DNA of 64,000 nucleotides from an uncultured Clostridia bacterium (GCA_934748015.1 CAKVHF010000001.1:372001-436000), one strand, 5' to 3'; counted from the first letter of the stretch, positions 34,876-44,695 are shown. A program made the numbers and translations. Notes: generated from the sequence alone by a model not told the origin.

Positions 34876-35047
34876 TTTTAATCTGTATAGCAAACAGACT
34901 GCTATAAATTAAAAGCACTAAAAAGAGTTCGCTTGAGTGATGTTTAGAACCTTGTATAAAATAACACCTTGGTGACCAGTAAAAAAATCAAAGTGAAGAT
35001 CGCTCATTGCAAACAAAAAAGGAAAGTCGATAAGACTTCCCTTTTTT
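34876..35047 (+). ncRNA. Possible small RNA transcript, low confidence
   Basis: No gene lies between the microsatellite and the tRNAs, but the stretch is structured: CTTTTAAT..TATAGCA hairpins with TGCTATA..ATTAAAAG, TGAGTGAT pairs with ATCGCTCA further on, and a strong terminator closes it. A TTTACA-18-TATAGC promoter could start a transcript near 34900. It could also be just a 3' UTR plus terminator. It does not show SRP, tmRNA or RNase P signatures. Confidence 0.25.
35015..35047. terminator. Bidirectional terminator between the M64 gene and the tRNA cluster
   Basis: AAAAAAGGAAAGTC pairs with GACTTCCTTTTTT apart from one bulged A, so there is a U-tract on either strand. It serves both convergent units. 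Confidence 0.8.
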
Positions 35048-35054
35048 GATTATT

Positions 35055-35137
35055 TGGTGCGGATGAGAGGACTTGAACCCCCATGGTTTCCCGCCAGATC
35101 CTAAGTCTGGTGCGTCTGCCAATTTCGCCACATCCGC
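35055..35137 (-). tRNA. tRNA-Leu (anticodon TAG)
   Basis: Acceptor GCGGATG pairs with CATCCGC. The anticodon loop CTTAGGA reads TAG, with a long variable arm and encoded CCA. Last gene of the six-tRNA transcript. Confidence 0.95.
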
Positions 35138-35141
35138 ATGT

Positions 35142-35217
35142 TGGTGACCCATCCGCGATTCGAACGCGGGACACCATGATTAAAAGTCATGTGCTCTACC
35201 AGCTGAGCTAATGGATC
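35142..35217 (-). tRNA. tRNA-Lys (anticodon TTT)
   Basis: Acceptor GATCCAT pairs with ATGGGTC, one U-G pair. The anticodon loop CTTTTAA reads TTT. CCA is encoded. Confidence 0.95.
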
Positions 35218-35225
35218 ATAGTTAT

Positions 35226-35300
35226 TGGCTGGGATGGCAGGATTTGAACCTACGAATGCGAGAGTCAAAGTCTCGTGCCTTACCACTTGGCTACACCCCA
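35226..35300 (-). tRNA. tRNA-Gln (anticodon TTG)
   Basis: Acceptor TGGGGTG pairs with CATCCCA. The anticodon loop CTTTGAC reads TTG. CCA is encoded. Confidence 0.95.
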
Positions 35301-35397
35301 ACAAAGTAAAAGTATAATTTACCTGACAACGATATCCATTATAATCAAAAATAAGTACAATGTCAATAGTTGGAGGCCACTTTTTAAAATTTATTAG

Positions 35398-35473
35398 TGG
35401 GGTGAGTAGTGGGACTTGAACCCACGACTTCCAGAGCCACAATCTGGCGCTCTACCACTGAACTATACCCACC
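35398..35473 (-). tRNA. tRNA-His (anticodon GTG)
   Basis: Acceptor GTGGGTA pairs with TACTCAC. The characteristic extra G(-1) opposite C73 is encoded. The anticodon loop TTGTGGC reads GTG. CCA is encoded. Confidence 0.95.
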
Positions 35474-35492
35474 ATATATTCATAAAAATGAA

Positions 35493-35569
35493 TGGTGTGC
35501 CAGAAGGGATTCGAACCCCTGACCCTCGCCTTAGAAGGGCGATGCTCTATCCAGCTGAGCTACTGGCAC
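35493..35569 (-). tRNA. tRNA-Arg (anticodon TCT)
   Basis: Acceptor GTGCCAG pairs with CTGGCAC. The anticodon loop CTTCTAA reads TCT. CCA is encoded. Confidence 0.95.
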
Positions 35570-35592
35570 ACGGTTGTTTTGCTAATTGAATG

Positions 35593-35666
35593 TGGAGCGG
35601 GTGATGGGAATCGAACCCACGCAACCAGCTTGGAAGGCTGGGGTACTACCATTGTACTACACCCGC
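35593..35666 (-). tRNA. tRNA-Gly (anticodon TCC)
   Basis: Acceptor GCGGGTG pairs with CATCACCCGC end. The anticodon loop CTTCCAA reads TCC. CCA is encoded. First transcribed tRNA of the cluster. Confidence 0.95.
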
Positions 35667-35856
35667 AAAATGAATTTTGCATCCAAAAAGCACATTAATG
35701 ATAACACTATGGAATATCATTGTCAACAATTTTTAAAATATTTTTTAATTTTCGATTTATTTTTCGGGTTTATGCAAAGTTATTGCTTTTCTAGGGTTAT
35801 GCAATATCTTTAGTGTAATTATAATTATATTATTATAAAAATTCAATATAAGATCA

Positions 35857-36306
35857 TTATAAAATAATACGCTCGAAATTTACTTTTTTGCCATTGATTG
35901 TCAGCATCATGGCACTATCCCCTTTCAATGTCCCAGGGTTAGCAAACGTTATGCCATCTATGTGTTCAACATTGTAGTTATGTGTGTGTCCATACAGTAC
36001 AATATCCGCTCCGTGGTTCCTTGCATACTTAGATAAAGTTGCTAGTCCGTATTTTACCCCATACTTATGTCCATGGGTTATAAAAATTTGTTTACCAGCA
36101 ATTTCTAGCATTCTTTCGCTTTCGGTTACAGAAAAGAAATCGCAATTGCCACTAACAGCATATACGTTGTCTAGCAACTCCCAATCGCCTAGATCGGTCA
36201 ATCCGTCACCCAAGAATATAAAGTAGTCGAACTTGTAATTTTCAAACAATTTATCAATTCGTGCTTTGCTACCGTGCGAATCACTGCATATCATTATTTT
36301 GGTCAT
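35857..36306 (-). CDS. YfcE/MJ0936-type metallophosphoesterase
   Basis: The 149-residue calcineurin-like phosphodiesterase shows the metal-binding series SDSHG, FLGDGLTD, VSGNCD, ITHGHKYG and LYGHTH, all intact. The family cleaves phosphodiesters in vitro; the true substrate is unclear. I start at the ATG at 36306, with AAGGA nine bases upstream. It overlaps the end of plsY by 26 bases, so it is translated from the same message. Confidence 0.85.
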   Translation of the reverse strand: MTKIMICSDSHGSKARIDKLFENYKFDYFIFLGDGLTDLGDWELLDNVYAVSGNCDFFSVTESERMLEIAGKQIFITHGHKYGVKYGLATLSKYARNHGADIVLYGHTHNYNVEHIDGITFANPGTLKGDSAMMLTINGKKVNFERIIL

Positions 36307-37291
36307 TATTCTCGTCCTTAGATTGCTCTTTTTCGGCTTTCTTTTGCATTTTTGCCTTGTTACGCTCAATCTTAATTTGCATATCTTTTACAACACGGTC
36401 AGATTCTTTCTCTATCTGTTGAACACGCCATTGATAACTGGCTTGCAGTCTTTCTTTTTTCTTAGCAACTCTTTTTAGAGATTTTTCTTCTCTTTCTTTG
36501 ATTGCCTCTTCCTTTTTGGCAAGTTTTTCTTGATATTTCTCAAATGCCTTCTTCTCTTTTTCTTGCAATTTCTCTTGATATTTATCAATCACCGCTTGCT
36601 CTTTATTATCTAGTTCACCCAATTTCTCTGCCTTTTTGTCATGGGCTTTCTGAAGATCTTTCTCAACACCTTCCTTGAAAGATGTTAAACGCTCTTCGTT
36701 AGCAAATAGTTTAATAAAATTGTTTCGATGAGCAATAACATCAATAACAACAATTAACCACATAATAATCATTGCGACAAAATTGAACTTAATATCTGTG
36801 ATAAATGTATCTACTATTGCAAAGATAATAATAAAAAACATACTAGCAAGACTACCAATCTTGACAAAATAAAAGAATACAAAGTCGACAAGCAAAACTA
36901 CTAATGCGAGCAAAGGATTTGCAACAGCAAATACACCAATAGTGCATGCTATGCCTTTGCCCCCCTTGAACCCGTAAAACACTGGAAACATATGTCCCAA
37001 AACAGCAGATAATCCACTGGCAAATAATGCAATTATAGACAAATATTGATCATTAGGAAATAACACTAGATAAGATATAAGTGCAGGAATTGCCGCCTTA
37101 AGTGCATCGCAGAAAAGTGTTAAAAAGCCCATTTTTGCCCCATAATTACGGAGCATATTCATAGTGCCTGGGTTACCACTGCCCTGCTTGGTTATATCAT
37201 TCTTATCTTTCTTGGTGATCATACGAGCAACACTAATGTTGCCCATTAAATATGACACTATCACCAGTGCAAAAAACTTAATTATTGTCAT
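36281..37291 (-). CDS. plsY: Acyl-phosphate:glycerol-3-phosphate acyltransferase PlsY with coiled-coil tail
   Basis: The first 200 residues are a normal PlsY, the membrane enzyme starting phospholipid synthesis. The loop motifs SGNPGTMNMLRNYG, GHMFPVFYGFKGGKGIA and the later AHRNN are intact. After the last membrane helix an unusual tail of about 130 residues follows. It is almost only Lys, Glu, Gln and Ala and is predicted to be a long cytoplasmic coiled coil (KYQEKLQEKEKKAFEKYQEK). Typical PlsY proteins end near 200 residues. It overlaps der by 14 bases. Confidence 0.9.
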   Translation of the reverse strand: MTIIKFFALVIVSYLMGNISVARMITKKDKNDITKQGSGNPGTMNMLRNYGAKMGFLTLFCDALKAAIPALISYLVLFPNDQYLSIIALFASGLSAVLGHMFPVFYGFKGGKGIACTIGVFAVANPLLALVVLLVDFVFFYFVKIGSLASMFFIIIFAIVDTFITDIKFNFVAMIIMWLIVVIDVIAHRNNFIKLFANEERLTSFKEGVEKDLQKAHDKKAEKLGELDNKEQAVIDKYQEKLQEKEKKAFEKYQEKLAKKEEAIKEREEKSLKRVAKKKERLQASYQWRVQQIEKESDRVVKDMQIKIERNKAKMQKKAEKEQSKDENNDQNNDMQ

Positions 37292-38609
37292 TTTTGTCTG
37301 CCTTACTCTTTATAATTAATTTAATTGGAGTTCCGCTATAATCTACTGTCTTACGGATACAATTCTCTAGATATCTAACGTATGAGAAGTGCATCAATTT
37401 AGCATCATTGCAGAACACAATAAATGTTGGAGGCGCAACCTCTGCCTGAGTGATATAGTAGATCTTGCATCTTCTACCACTTCTGGCTGGTGGTTCATTA
37501 ACCAAAATAGCCGACTGCAATATCTCATTAAGTACGCTCGTCCCAATACGATTGTGAGCATTGCTATATGCTTTTTCTACCGCTTCCATAACCTTATTGA
37601 TACGCTGACCAGTAAGTGTGGATGTATATAGAGGGATGAAGTAGTCCATGAACTTAAGATCTTCTTCCAGTTTTTTATTAAAAGTAATCATTGTTTGGGT
37701 GTCTTTCTCAACCAAGTCCCACTTGTTCATAAGAACAACACTTGGCTTACCACATTCGTGAACAAAACCAGCAATCTTGACATCTTGCTCGCTAAGCCCC
37801 TCGTTAGCATCTACAACAATTATTACAACATCCGATCTCTTGATTGCCTCAAACGACCTTAGGATACTATATAGTTCTACACTCTCTGGCTCTATTGCCC
37901 TCTTACGCCTAATACCAGCAGTATCTATCAGAACAAAGTCCTTATTATTGTATCTAAATGGTGTGTCTATTGCATCTCTGGTTGTACCTGCGACATCACT
38001 TACCATTACACGATTTTCGCCGACAAGTTTGTTAAGTAGGCTACTTTTGCCAGCATTTGGCTTTCCAACAATTGCAATTTTAATTTTGTCCTTGTCGGCA
38101 TCTTCGTCTACTCTGTGTTTGAACTTGGATACAACACTATCCAGCAAGTCTCCTATACCCATGCCTTGAACGGAAGAGACACCGATAGGTTCACCCATGC
38201 CTAAGTTATAGAACTCATACAATTTCTGCTCGTCATAGTTGTCTAGTTTGTTAACAGCAAGAACAACTGGCACGTTGTATTTTCGCAAAAAATCTACTGC
38301 ATCATAATCGGCCGGAACTAGTCCTTCTTTGCCGTCTACCACAAATATAACTACATCGGCTAGATCTACTGCGATTTCGGCTTGTCTAGTAATATTTTGC
38401 TGAAACTCTGACTTATTTAGGACATCCAGTCCGCCAGTATCAACCAGAGAAAAAGCATAGCCACACCAACTAGCATCGCCGTAAATTCGATCTCGAGTTA
38501 CACCCGGTAGATCCTCTACAATACTTATTCTTTTGCCACAAATTCTATTAAATAGTGTGCTTTTGCCAACGTTTGGTCGTCCTATTATTGCAACAAGTGG
38601 TTTTTCCAT
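37278..38609 (-). CDS. der: GTPase Der (EngA)
   Basis: A 443-residue protein with two tandem G domains, needed for 50S assembly. G domain 1 has GRPNVGKS at its start and NKLD; G domain 2 has GKPNAGKS and NKWD. A C-terminal KH-like domain follows. I start at the ATG at 38609, where the protein begins directly MEKPLVAIIGRPN as in orthologues; the upstream 38 residues are unconserved. The order der-plsY is common in Firmicutes. Confidence 0.95.
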   Translation of the reverse strand: MEKPLVAIIGRPNVGKSTLFNRICGKRISIVEDLPGVTRDRIYGDASWCGYAFSLVDTGGLDVLNKSEFQQNITRQAEIAVDLADVVIFVVDGKEGLVPADYDAVDFLRKYNVPVVLAVNKLDNYDEQKLYEFYNLGMGEPIGVSSVQGMGIGDLLDSVVSKFKHRVDEDADKDKIKIAIVGKPNAGKSSLLNKLVGENRVMVSDVAGTTRDAIDTPFRYNNKDFVLIDTAGIRRKRAIEPESVELYSILRSFEAIKRSDVVIIVVDANEGLSEQDVKIAGFVHECGKPSVVLMNKWDLVEKDTQTMITFNKKLEEDLKFMDYFIPLYTSTLTGQRINKVMEAVEKAYSNAHNRIGTSVLNEILQSAILVNEPPARSGRRCKIYYITQAEVAPPTFIVFCNDAKLMHFSYVRYLENCIRKTVDYSGTPIKLIIKSKADKNDNN

Positions 38610-38695
38610 AATATAAGTCTCGCCTCCAACTAAGCATAATATTAATTGTAGTATATCACATAATGTATACAAAGAGAAATATTTATTTGCATTTT

Positions 38696-38747
38696 CAAAA
38701 AGAAAAATCTTAGAAAAGTACAATTATTGACGCTTAACTAAGATTTT
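38696..38747 (-). terminator. Intrinsic terminator after parC
   Basis: Stem AAAATCTTAG (38704-38713) with CTAAGATTTT (38738-38747), then TTTTTCTTTTTG on the minus strand. Confidence 0.75.
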
Positions 38748-38767
38748 CTTTCGACTTAATAAAAATT

Positions 38768-41353
38768 TTATTCGGTTGTAACAAATGGATAGACATGTGT
38801 TACATTAAGTGGTTTTACAACCTTCAACGACTTATCCATAGGTTTAACTACTGGAATTGCTGAATTTTTAAGCAACTTCAAAACTTCTTTGTTGGTTTCT
38901 AGCACAAAATTAACATTTGGAAGTAATTTGTATGCAAAAATAAGTTTTGGAGAACCATTCTTAACAGTTATTATTTTGCTACCCTTCTTGTTTCGGGCGG
39001 ATTTAGGAATAAGTGCGTATTTGATAGTTTGTGTCAAGCCATTGTCAGCAAATATACTAACCGCCTCACCTGCAACTATCTGCATAGCACCTACTACATA
39101 ATCATTATCGGTCAAAGCAATACCTTTAACACCTTGGCTAACACGATTGCATGTTGCTATATCTTCTTTTGGAACAATCATACCTATTCCGCTATTGGTA
39201 AAGATTGCTACTTCTGCCTTCTTGTTATCTATCTCGACATTAACTAGTTCGTCACCGTCTTTCAACTTAATACCAGCAACAACCGATTTGCCACATAGAT
39301 ACTCTGACACTGGGGTCTTCTTGATCATGCCCAGCTTAGTATAGAACACCAAAATATCATCCTTTAGATTTTCGCCAAGTTCTAACATTGACACAATCTT
39401 TTCTTTTGGTTTAATACCCTTGGCATAAGAATGTATTATTGCACCCTTATCTCTAAACTTGCACTGGTTAATTGCGGACACTTTGACTTTGACAGAATTG
39501 CCTAAGTTAGTAAAGAAGAACACATTACTAGCGGTGTTGATTAATTTAGAAAATTGTGGGATCTCAGAAATTGTAGCGTTAGCACTAATATCCTTAGTTG
39601 CCAAGTTATAACTCTTCTGATTAACACTCTTAATTGTAGTTGCTGGGGTTGCAATGACATGAACTTCTTCATCCACCTCACCGCTAGCATTGTTAGTTTC
39701 TACAATCTCAAATTCTTCTGCTTTAGCAAACTGAGTTTTACGCTCTGAACCAAACTTCTTAGCAATCTCTTGTAACTCTTTCTTAACTATCTTAAGTTGC
39801 ATGCTGTCACTCTTAAGTATTGCCGTGTATCTAGCAATTAGGTCTTGCAACCTCTTTAACTCTGCAACTAATTTGTCTACCTCTAGACTAGTAAGCCTTG
39901 CAAGACGCATATCTAGTATCGCCTGTGCTTGAACATCAGACAACTTAAATTTCTCAATTAATCTAATTTTTGCATCAGTTGTATTTTTACTTGTTTTGAT
40001 TATTTTAACAACTGCATCGATATTCTTAATTGCAATCAACAAGCCTTGCAAAATGTGTTCTTTCTTAAGACATGCTTCTAGGTCAAATTTTGTACGATTA
40101 TATATGATTTTCTTTTGATAATGTACATAGTACCTTAGATAATCAATCAACTTCAATTGCTTAGGTTTGCCATCAGCAATTGCAACCATATTGGCATTAA
40201 ATGATGTCTCTAGGTCGGTTTGCTTGAATAGAGTTGCTAAAATCTTCTGAACTTTGGCATCTTTCTTAAGTTTGATAACCGCACGAGTACCTTGTCTATC
40301 TGATTCATCCACAATATCTTGGATATACGATAGATCGCCAGACTCGTCCGCTTCCTTTAATTGAGCAATCTTCTGAAGTAAAGAAGCCTTATTTACCTGA
40401 TATGGGATCTCAGTAAATACAATATTTTTCTTATCATTATCTGCATTCTCTATATGAAACTTAGATCTAATAATCACTTTGCCCTTACCAGTTGCATACA
40501 GTTGTTCCATTTCGCTTTGGTTAATAATATATGCCCCTGTTGGAAAATCTGGACCTTTTAAGATCTTAAGCAAACTCTTAAGTGAAATATTGTTGTTGTC
40601 AATATAAGCACATACGGCATCGCAGGCTTCCTTAAGGTTGTGCGTAGGGATATTGGTTGCAAGTCCAACCGCTATACCCATGCTTCCGTTAACTAACAAG
40701 TTGGGAAATCTACCTGGCAACATGTCTGGTTCTTTGCAAGAGTCATCAAAGTTAAGACTCCATGTAACGGTATCCTTCTCAATATCTCGCAAAAGTTCTA
40801 GTGAAAGTGGTGTAAGTCTAGCCTCAGTATAACGCATTGCGGCTGCACCATCCCCATCAACCGAACCATAGTTACCATGTCCGTCTACTAGGCACTCGCC
40901 CATATTGAATGGTTGTGCCAATCTAACCATTGTATCGTATATACTTTTGTCACCATGAGGGTGATATTTACCCATACAGTCACCGACAATACGTGCACTC
41001 TTACGATATGGTCTATCTGGCATAACACCTACTTCTAGCATACTATATAGCACTCTACGTTGAACAGGCTTAAGTCCATCTTCTACCCTAGGCAATGCTC
41101 TATCCAGTATTACATATTCGCTATATGGTAGCATACTTTCGTGAATGACCACATCGACTGGCTTTGTTACATAACCGTCACTTGGGTTGTCAGAATTGAC
41201 AACAGGTTCGACAGTCTTGGTTTTTCTTGTTCTCTTCTTAGGTGTACTAGTGTCGTCAGTATTAGTGTCTTCTTGCTTAGTAGAATTGGTTGAAACAATA
41301 TACTGCGACATATCGTTTTGATTGTTTATATCTTTACTACTTTTCCTTGGCAT
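38768..41353 (-). CDS. parC: Topoisomerase IV-like subunit A (ParC/GyrA family)
   Basis: The 861-residue protein is a type IIA topoisomerase A subunit with a 60-residue Thr/Lys-rich N-terminal extension. The active-site tyrosine is Tyr175 in AAAMRYTEARL. The coiled-coil and C-terminal beta-pinwheel regions follow. The winged-helix region reads GKYHPHGDKSIYD, placing Lys136 at the position of E. coli GyrA Ser83. I call it ParC because of the paired parE and the clostridial MLPYSEYVILDRALPR style; a GyrA label is possible. It lies 3 bases after parE. Confidence 0.82.
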   Translation of the reverse strand: MPRKSSKDINNQNDMSQYIVSTNSTKQEDTNTDDTSTPKKRTRKTKTVEPVVNSDNPSDGYVTKPVDVVIHESMLPYSEYVILDRALPRVEDGLKPVQRRVLYSMLEVGVMPDRPYRKSARIVGDCMGKYHPHGDKSIYDTMVRLAQPFNMGECLVDGHGNYGSVDGDGAAAMRYTEARLTPLSLELLRDIEKDTVTWSLNFDDSCKEPDMLPGRFPNLLVNGSMGIAVGLATNIPTHNLKEACDAVCAYIDNNNISLKSLLKILKGPDFPTGAYIINQSEMEQLYATGKGKVIIRSKFHIENADNDKKNIVFTEIPYQVNKASLLQKIAQLKEADESGDLSYIQDIVDESDRQGTRAVIKLKKDAKVQKILATLFKQTDLETSFNANMVAIADGKPKQLKLIDYLRYYVHYQKKIIYNRTKFDLEACLKKEHILQGLLIAIKNIDAVVKIIKTSKNTTDAKIRLIEKFKLSDVQAQAILDMRLARLTSLEVDKLVAELKRLQDLIARYTAILKSDSMQLKIVKKELQEIAKKFGSERKTQFAKAEEFEIVETNNASGEVDEEVHVIATPATTIKSVNQKSYNLATKDISANATISEIPQFSKLINTASNVFFFTNLGNSVKVKVSAINQCKFRDKGAIIHSYAKGIKPKEKIVSMLELGENLKDDILVFYTKLGMIKKTPVSEYLCGKSVVAGIKLKDGDELVNVEIDNKKAEVAIFTNSGIGMIVPKEDIATCNRVSQGVKGIALTDNDYVVGAMQIVAGEAVSIFADNGLTQTIKYALIPKSARNKKGSKIITVKNGSPKLIFAYKLLPNVNFVLETNKEVLKLLKNSAIPVVKPMDKSLKVVKPLNVTHVYPFVTTE

Positions 41354-41356
41354 ATC

Positions 41357-43315
41357 CTACTTCCTGTCCTTTTCAAAATTAGATACTTTGTTGAAATTGG
41401 CATTATCTATTATATACTTCTTTCTTGCCTCTATATTGTCGCCCATCAGTGTATTAATCATCTTCTCTGCCTCGGCAACGTCTTCTAGTGTTACTTGAAC
41501 CAAAACCCGTTTGTCCGGATCCATAGTTGTCTGCCACAATTGTTCTGCGGTCATCTCGCCTAACCCTTTGAAACGCTGAACTGTATAACTAGATACACCT
41601 TTGATAGCCTTAGCATAATCTTCATCATTATAGATATATGTTACATTGTCACCACGTTTGGTTATCTTGTATAGTGGTGCAATACCAATAAATAAGTGTC
41701 CATCCAAAATCAATTCTTTCATATATCTATAGAAGAATGTAACCAAAATTGATCTAATATGTGCACCATCCTGGTCTGCATCCGCCAAAATGATTACTTT
41801 GTTATACTTCAAATTGGTTATATTAAATGTATCGCCGATACCTGTACCCAAAGCACTTATTATTGTTCTAATTTCCTCATTGTCAAGTATTTGTGCCAAA
41901 CGTTTCTTTTCAACATTAAGTGGTTTACCCCTTAGAGGTAAAATTGCTTGGAAACTACGATCTCTTGCTTGTTTTGCACTTCCACCCGCACTATCACCCT
42001 CAACTATGAATACTTCGTTAAGTAGTGGATTTCTGCCAGAGCAACTACTCAATTTTCCGACCAAACTATATGTGTCAGCATTATGTGCTCTACGTGTTAG
42101 ATCTTTTGCTTTCTTTGCCGCCTCTCTAGCTTTTTGTGCCAAACGTGCCTTTCCAATAATTGCATTGATTACATCTTTGCCACCTTTCTTATCGGCAAAG
42201 TGCATAATATTGGCATATACTAAGTTTTCAACCTCACCTTTCACTTCTGGGTTGCCTAATTTGGTCTTAGTCTGTCCCTCAAATTGAACATTCTTCATCT
42301 TAACAGACAATACAACCGCAATACCTTCTTTGAAGTCATCATTGGTCAAGTTAGTGTCTTTGTCTTTGATTAGCCCCAACTTTCTTCCGCTATCATTAAT
42401 TGCTCTAGTAAAACCAGTTCTGAAACCTGTCTCGTGTGTACCACCTTCGCTAGTAGGAATATTGTTGACATAACTAAATACATTCTCTGCAAATCCATCT
42501 GTGTAATGAATAGCACACTCCATTGCAACAAGGTCAGAGTTATCAGCAAAATAAATAGGTTCTTTGTACAAACATATCTTTTCTTTGTTAAGATATTTCA
42601 TGAAATCGATTAAGCCATTGTCGTACTTATAATTAACATATCTTATCTCTGGAACTTCCCTATAAGAATTGTCGATCAAGACTAGTTCAATACCCTTATT
42701 TAGGAAAGCAAGTTCCTTAAGTCTCTTAGATATAACATCATATTCAAATTGAACAGTCTCAAATATCTTAGCATCTGGCTTAAAGGTAACCTTAGTACCA
42801 GTCTTCTGTGTGGCACACACCTTCTTCAATGGTCCTTGTGGTACACCGCCTGTATATTTGCCATTTGCATTCTTAACAGTTTTGAAATCCATTGTGTACT
42901 CATAGCCGTCTTTCCACACAACTACATTAAGCCACTCGGACAATGCATTGGTTACACTAGCACCAACGCCGTGCAGACCACCCGAATACTTATAGTTATC
43001 ATTATTAAACTTACCACCTGCATGCAGTTGTGTAAATACAACCTCTACACCACTCATGTTCATAGTAGGATGCTTATCAACTGGGATACCACGGCCATTA
43101 TCCTCTACAGTAACCGACCCATCAACATTAAGAGTAACAGTAATCTTGTTACCATAACCATTAGTTATTTCGTCAATTGAGTTATCGACTATCTCCCACA
43201 AAATATGATGCAATCCTTTGCTACCAGTTGTACCAATATACATACCTGGTCTAAGTCTTACTGCATCCAAACCTTCCAAAACTACAATATTGGCACTCTT
43301 ATAACTACTTGCCAT
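41357..43315 (-). CDS. parE: Topoisomerase IV-like subunit B (ParE/GyrB family)
   Basis: The 652-residue protein has a GHKL ATPase domain (EIVDNSIDE, EDNGRGIP, GGLHGVGASV), a transducer domain, and a TOPRIM domain with EGDSAGG and ADADQDGAHIRS. The C-terminus has the QRFKGLGEM signature. The DADQDG form is typical of the second, clostridial ParE-like copy. AGGTGG precedes the ATG. It is transcribed first, with parC directly after it. Confidence 0.85.
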   Translation of the reverse strand: MASSYKSANIVVLEGLDAVRLRPGMYIGTTGSKGLHHILWEIVDNSIDEITNGYGNKITVTLNVDGSVTVEDNGRGIPVDKHPTMNMSGVEVVFTQLHAGGKFNNDNYKYSGGLHGVGASVTNALSEWLNVVVWKDGYEYTMDFKTVKNANGKYTGGVPQGPLKKVCATQKTGTKVTFKPDAKIFETVQFEYDVISKRLKELAFLNKGIELVLIDNSYREVPEIRYVNYKYDNGLIDFMKYLNKEKICLYKEPIYFADNSDLVAMECAIHYTDGFAENVFSYVNNIPTSEGGTHETGFRTGFTRAINDSGRKLGLIKDKDTNLTNDDFKEGIAVVLSVKMKNVQFEGQTKTKLGNPEVKGEVENLVYANIMHFADKKGGKDVINAIIGKARLAQKAREAAKKAKDLTRRAHNADTYSLVGKLSSCSGRNPLLNEVFIVEGDSAGGSAKQARDRSFQAILPLRGKPLNVEKKRLAQILDNEEIRTIISALGTGIGDTFNITNLKYNKVIILADADQDGAHIRSILVTFFYRYMKELILDGHLFIGIAPLYKITKRGDNVTYIYNDEDYAKAIKGVSSYTVQRFKGLGEMTAEQLWQTTMDPDKRVLVQVTLEDVAEAEKMINTLMGDNIEARKKYIIDNANFNKVSNFEKDRK

Positions 43316-43548
43316 CTAGCCACCTCTTCAATAATTTTTCTTTTACACTGCTATTATAGCATATTTAACAAAAATCCCAAAATAAATTCAAATCGTAATT
43401 GAAAAATATTTCAAAAAAGCCTATTTTAGAAACATTTTTAATAAAACAAAACAATTAAAAATTTTTTATAAAAAACCTTCATGCCCAACTTTCTGCACTA
43501 ATAGTTTTACTTATTAACGCATAAAATAAATAAAAAATGGAGAATAAA

Positions 43549-44601
43549 ATGAATAATACAATTGTACTGACAGGTGGCGGAACAGCTGGACATGTAATGC
43601 CTAACATTGCCCTACTGCCCGAGTTAAAAAAATGCTTTAATAATATAGTCTACATAGGGAGCAAAGACGGCATAGAAAAAAAACTTATGTCAGAGTATAA
43701 AGATGTAACATACTATGGAGTTGATAGTGCAAAGTTAATACGAAAGTTGACTTTGAAAAATCTTGCACTGCCATTCACCCTAATCAAATCAATACGACAA
43801 TGCTATAAGCTATTGAAAGAAATCAAACCAAAAGTGATATTTTCTAAAGGCGGATATGTCGCAGTGCCAGTTGTGATAGCTGGGTCTATGCTTAAGATCC
43901 CTATCATTGCACACGAAAGCGACTCTACTATGGGACTAGCCAACAAATTGATTTATCGCAAATGCAAAATTATGTTCTTCTCGTTCGAAGAAGCAATGAA
44001 GGGATATGAGAAAAAGGGAAAATTGTCCGGCTCACCAATACGCAAAGAATTTTACACCGCAAAACCAAGCAGTCAGTTGGTTAACAACTACAACCCTCAC
44101 AAAAAGACTATACTTGTAGTTGGTGGAAGCCTTGGGAGTGTTGCATTAAACAAAACTATAATATCTGCTCTGCCAAAACTGCAAGAATATAATGTTGTCA
44201 ACATCGTGGGAAAAGGGAAAAAAGATGACAAAGTAAAATATAACAACTACACTCAACTCGAATTTGTATCAGAAATATACAATCTATATGCACTGGCGGA
44301 TGTCGTAATATCAAGGGCTGGTAGTAACGCAATATTTGAGTTGCTGGCAATGCAAAAGCCAATGGTACTTATTCCACTACCCAAAGACGAGTCTCGTGGT
44401 GATCAAGTAGTCAATGCAGATATATTCGCTAAGAAAAATTATGCCTACAAGTTTGATCAAAAAGATCTTAATGTCGATACATTGATTAATGCAATCAACA
44501 CCACAATAAAGAACAAAAAGTTTTACATTGATCACATGAAAAAAGCAAAAATATTGGATGCTAATGATACAATAACAAATGAAATAAAAAAATATATTTG
44601 A
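43549..44601 (+). CDS. murG: UDP-GlcNAc:undecaprenyl-PP-MurNAc-pentapeptide GlcNAc transferase MurG
   Basis: The 350-residue GT28 enzyme makes lipid II. It shows the N-terminal TGGGTAGHVMPN loop, FSKGGYVAVPV, AHESDSTMGLANK and the C-terminal GGSLGS and SRAGSNAIFELLA nucleotide-binding motifs. I start at the ATG at 43549, six bases after GGAG. It stands alone on the plus strand, away from the division and cell-wall cluster where it usually lies. A shared terminator separates it from the convergent COG0523 gene. Confidence 0.93.
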   Translation: MNNTIVLTGGGTAGHVMPNIALLPELKKCFNNIVYIGSKDGIEKKLMSEYKDVTYYGVDSAKLIRKLTLKNLALPFTLIKSIRQCYKLLKEIKPKVIFSKGGYVAVPVVIAGSMLKIPIIAHESDSTMGLANKLIYRKCKIMFFSFEEAMKGYEKKGKLSGSPIRKEFYTAKPSSQLVNNYNPHKKTILVVGGSLGSVALNKTIISALPKLQEYNVVNIVGKGKKDDKVKYNNYTQLEFVSEIYNLYALADVVISRAGSNAIFELLAMQKPMVLIPLPKDESRGDQVVNADIFAKKNYAYKFDQKDLNVDTLINAINTTIKNKKFYIDHMKKAKILDANDTITNEIKKYI

Positions 44602-44644
44602 CAAAAGTTATAAAAAAATTGTCAAATATATGTATGTTTATGAC

Positions 44645-44672
44645 AAAAAATGGCACTTTCGTGCCATTTTTT
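44645..44672. terminator. Bidirectional terminator between murG and the COG0523 gene
   Basis: A perfect hairpin, AAAATGGCAC with GTGCCATTTT around loop TTTC, with T-runs on both sides. Confidence 0.9.
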
Positions 44673-44695
44673 GTGTTTGTATAGATTTTTGTTTT

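Noticed and set aside
34876..35047. SRP RNA, RNase P RNA or tmRNA next to the tRNA cluster
   Set aside because: None of the signature sequences, such as GGAAGCA or the CCA-ended tmRNA arm, was found.
35101..35442. Frame across tRNA genes
   Set aside because: It is a shadow of tRNA-Leu, tRNA-Lys, tRNA-Gln and tRNA-His.
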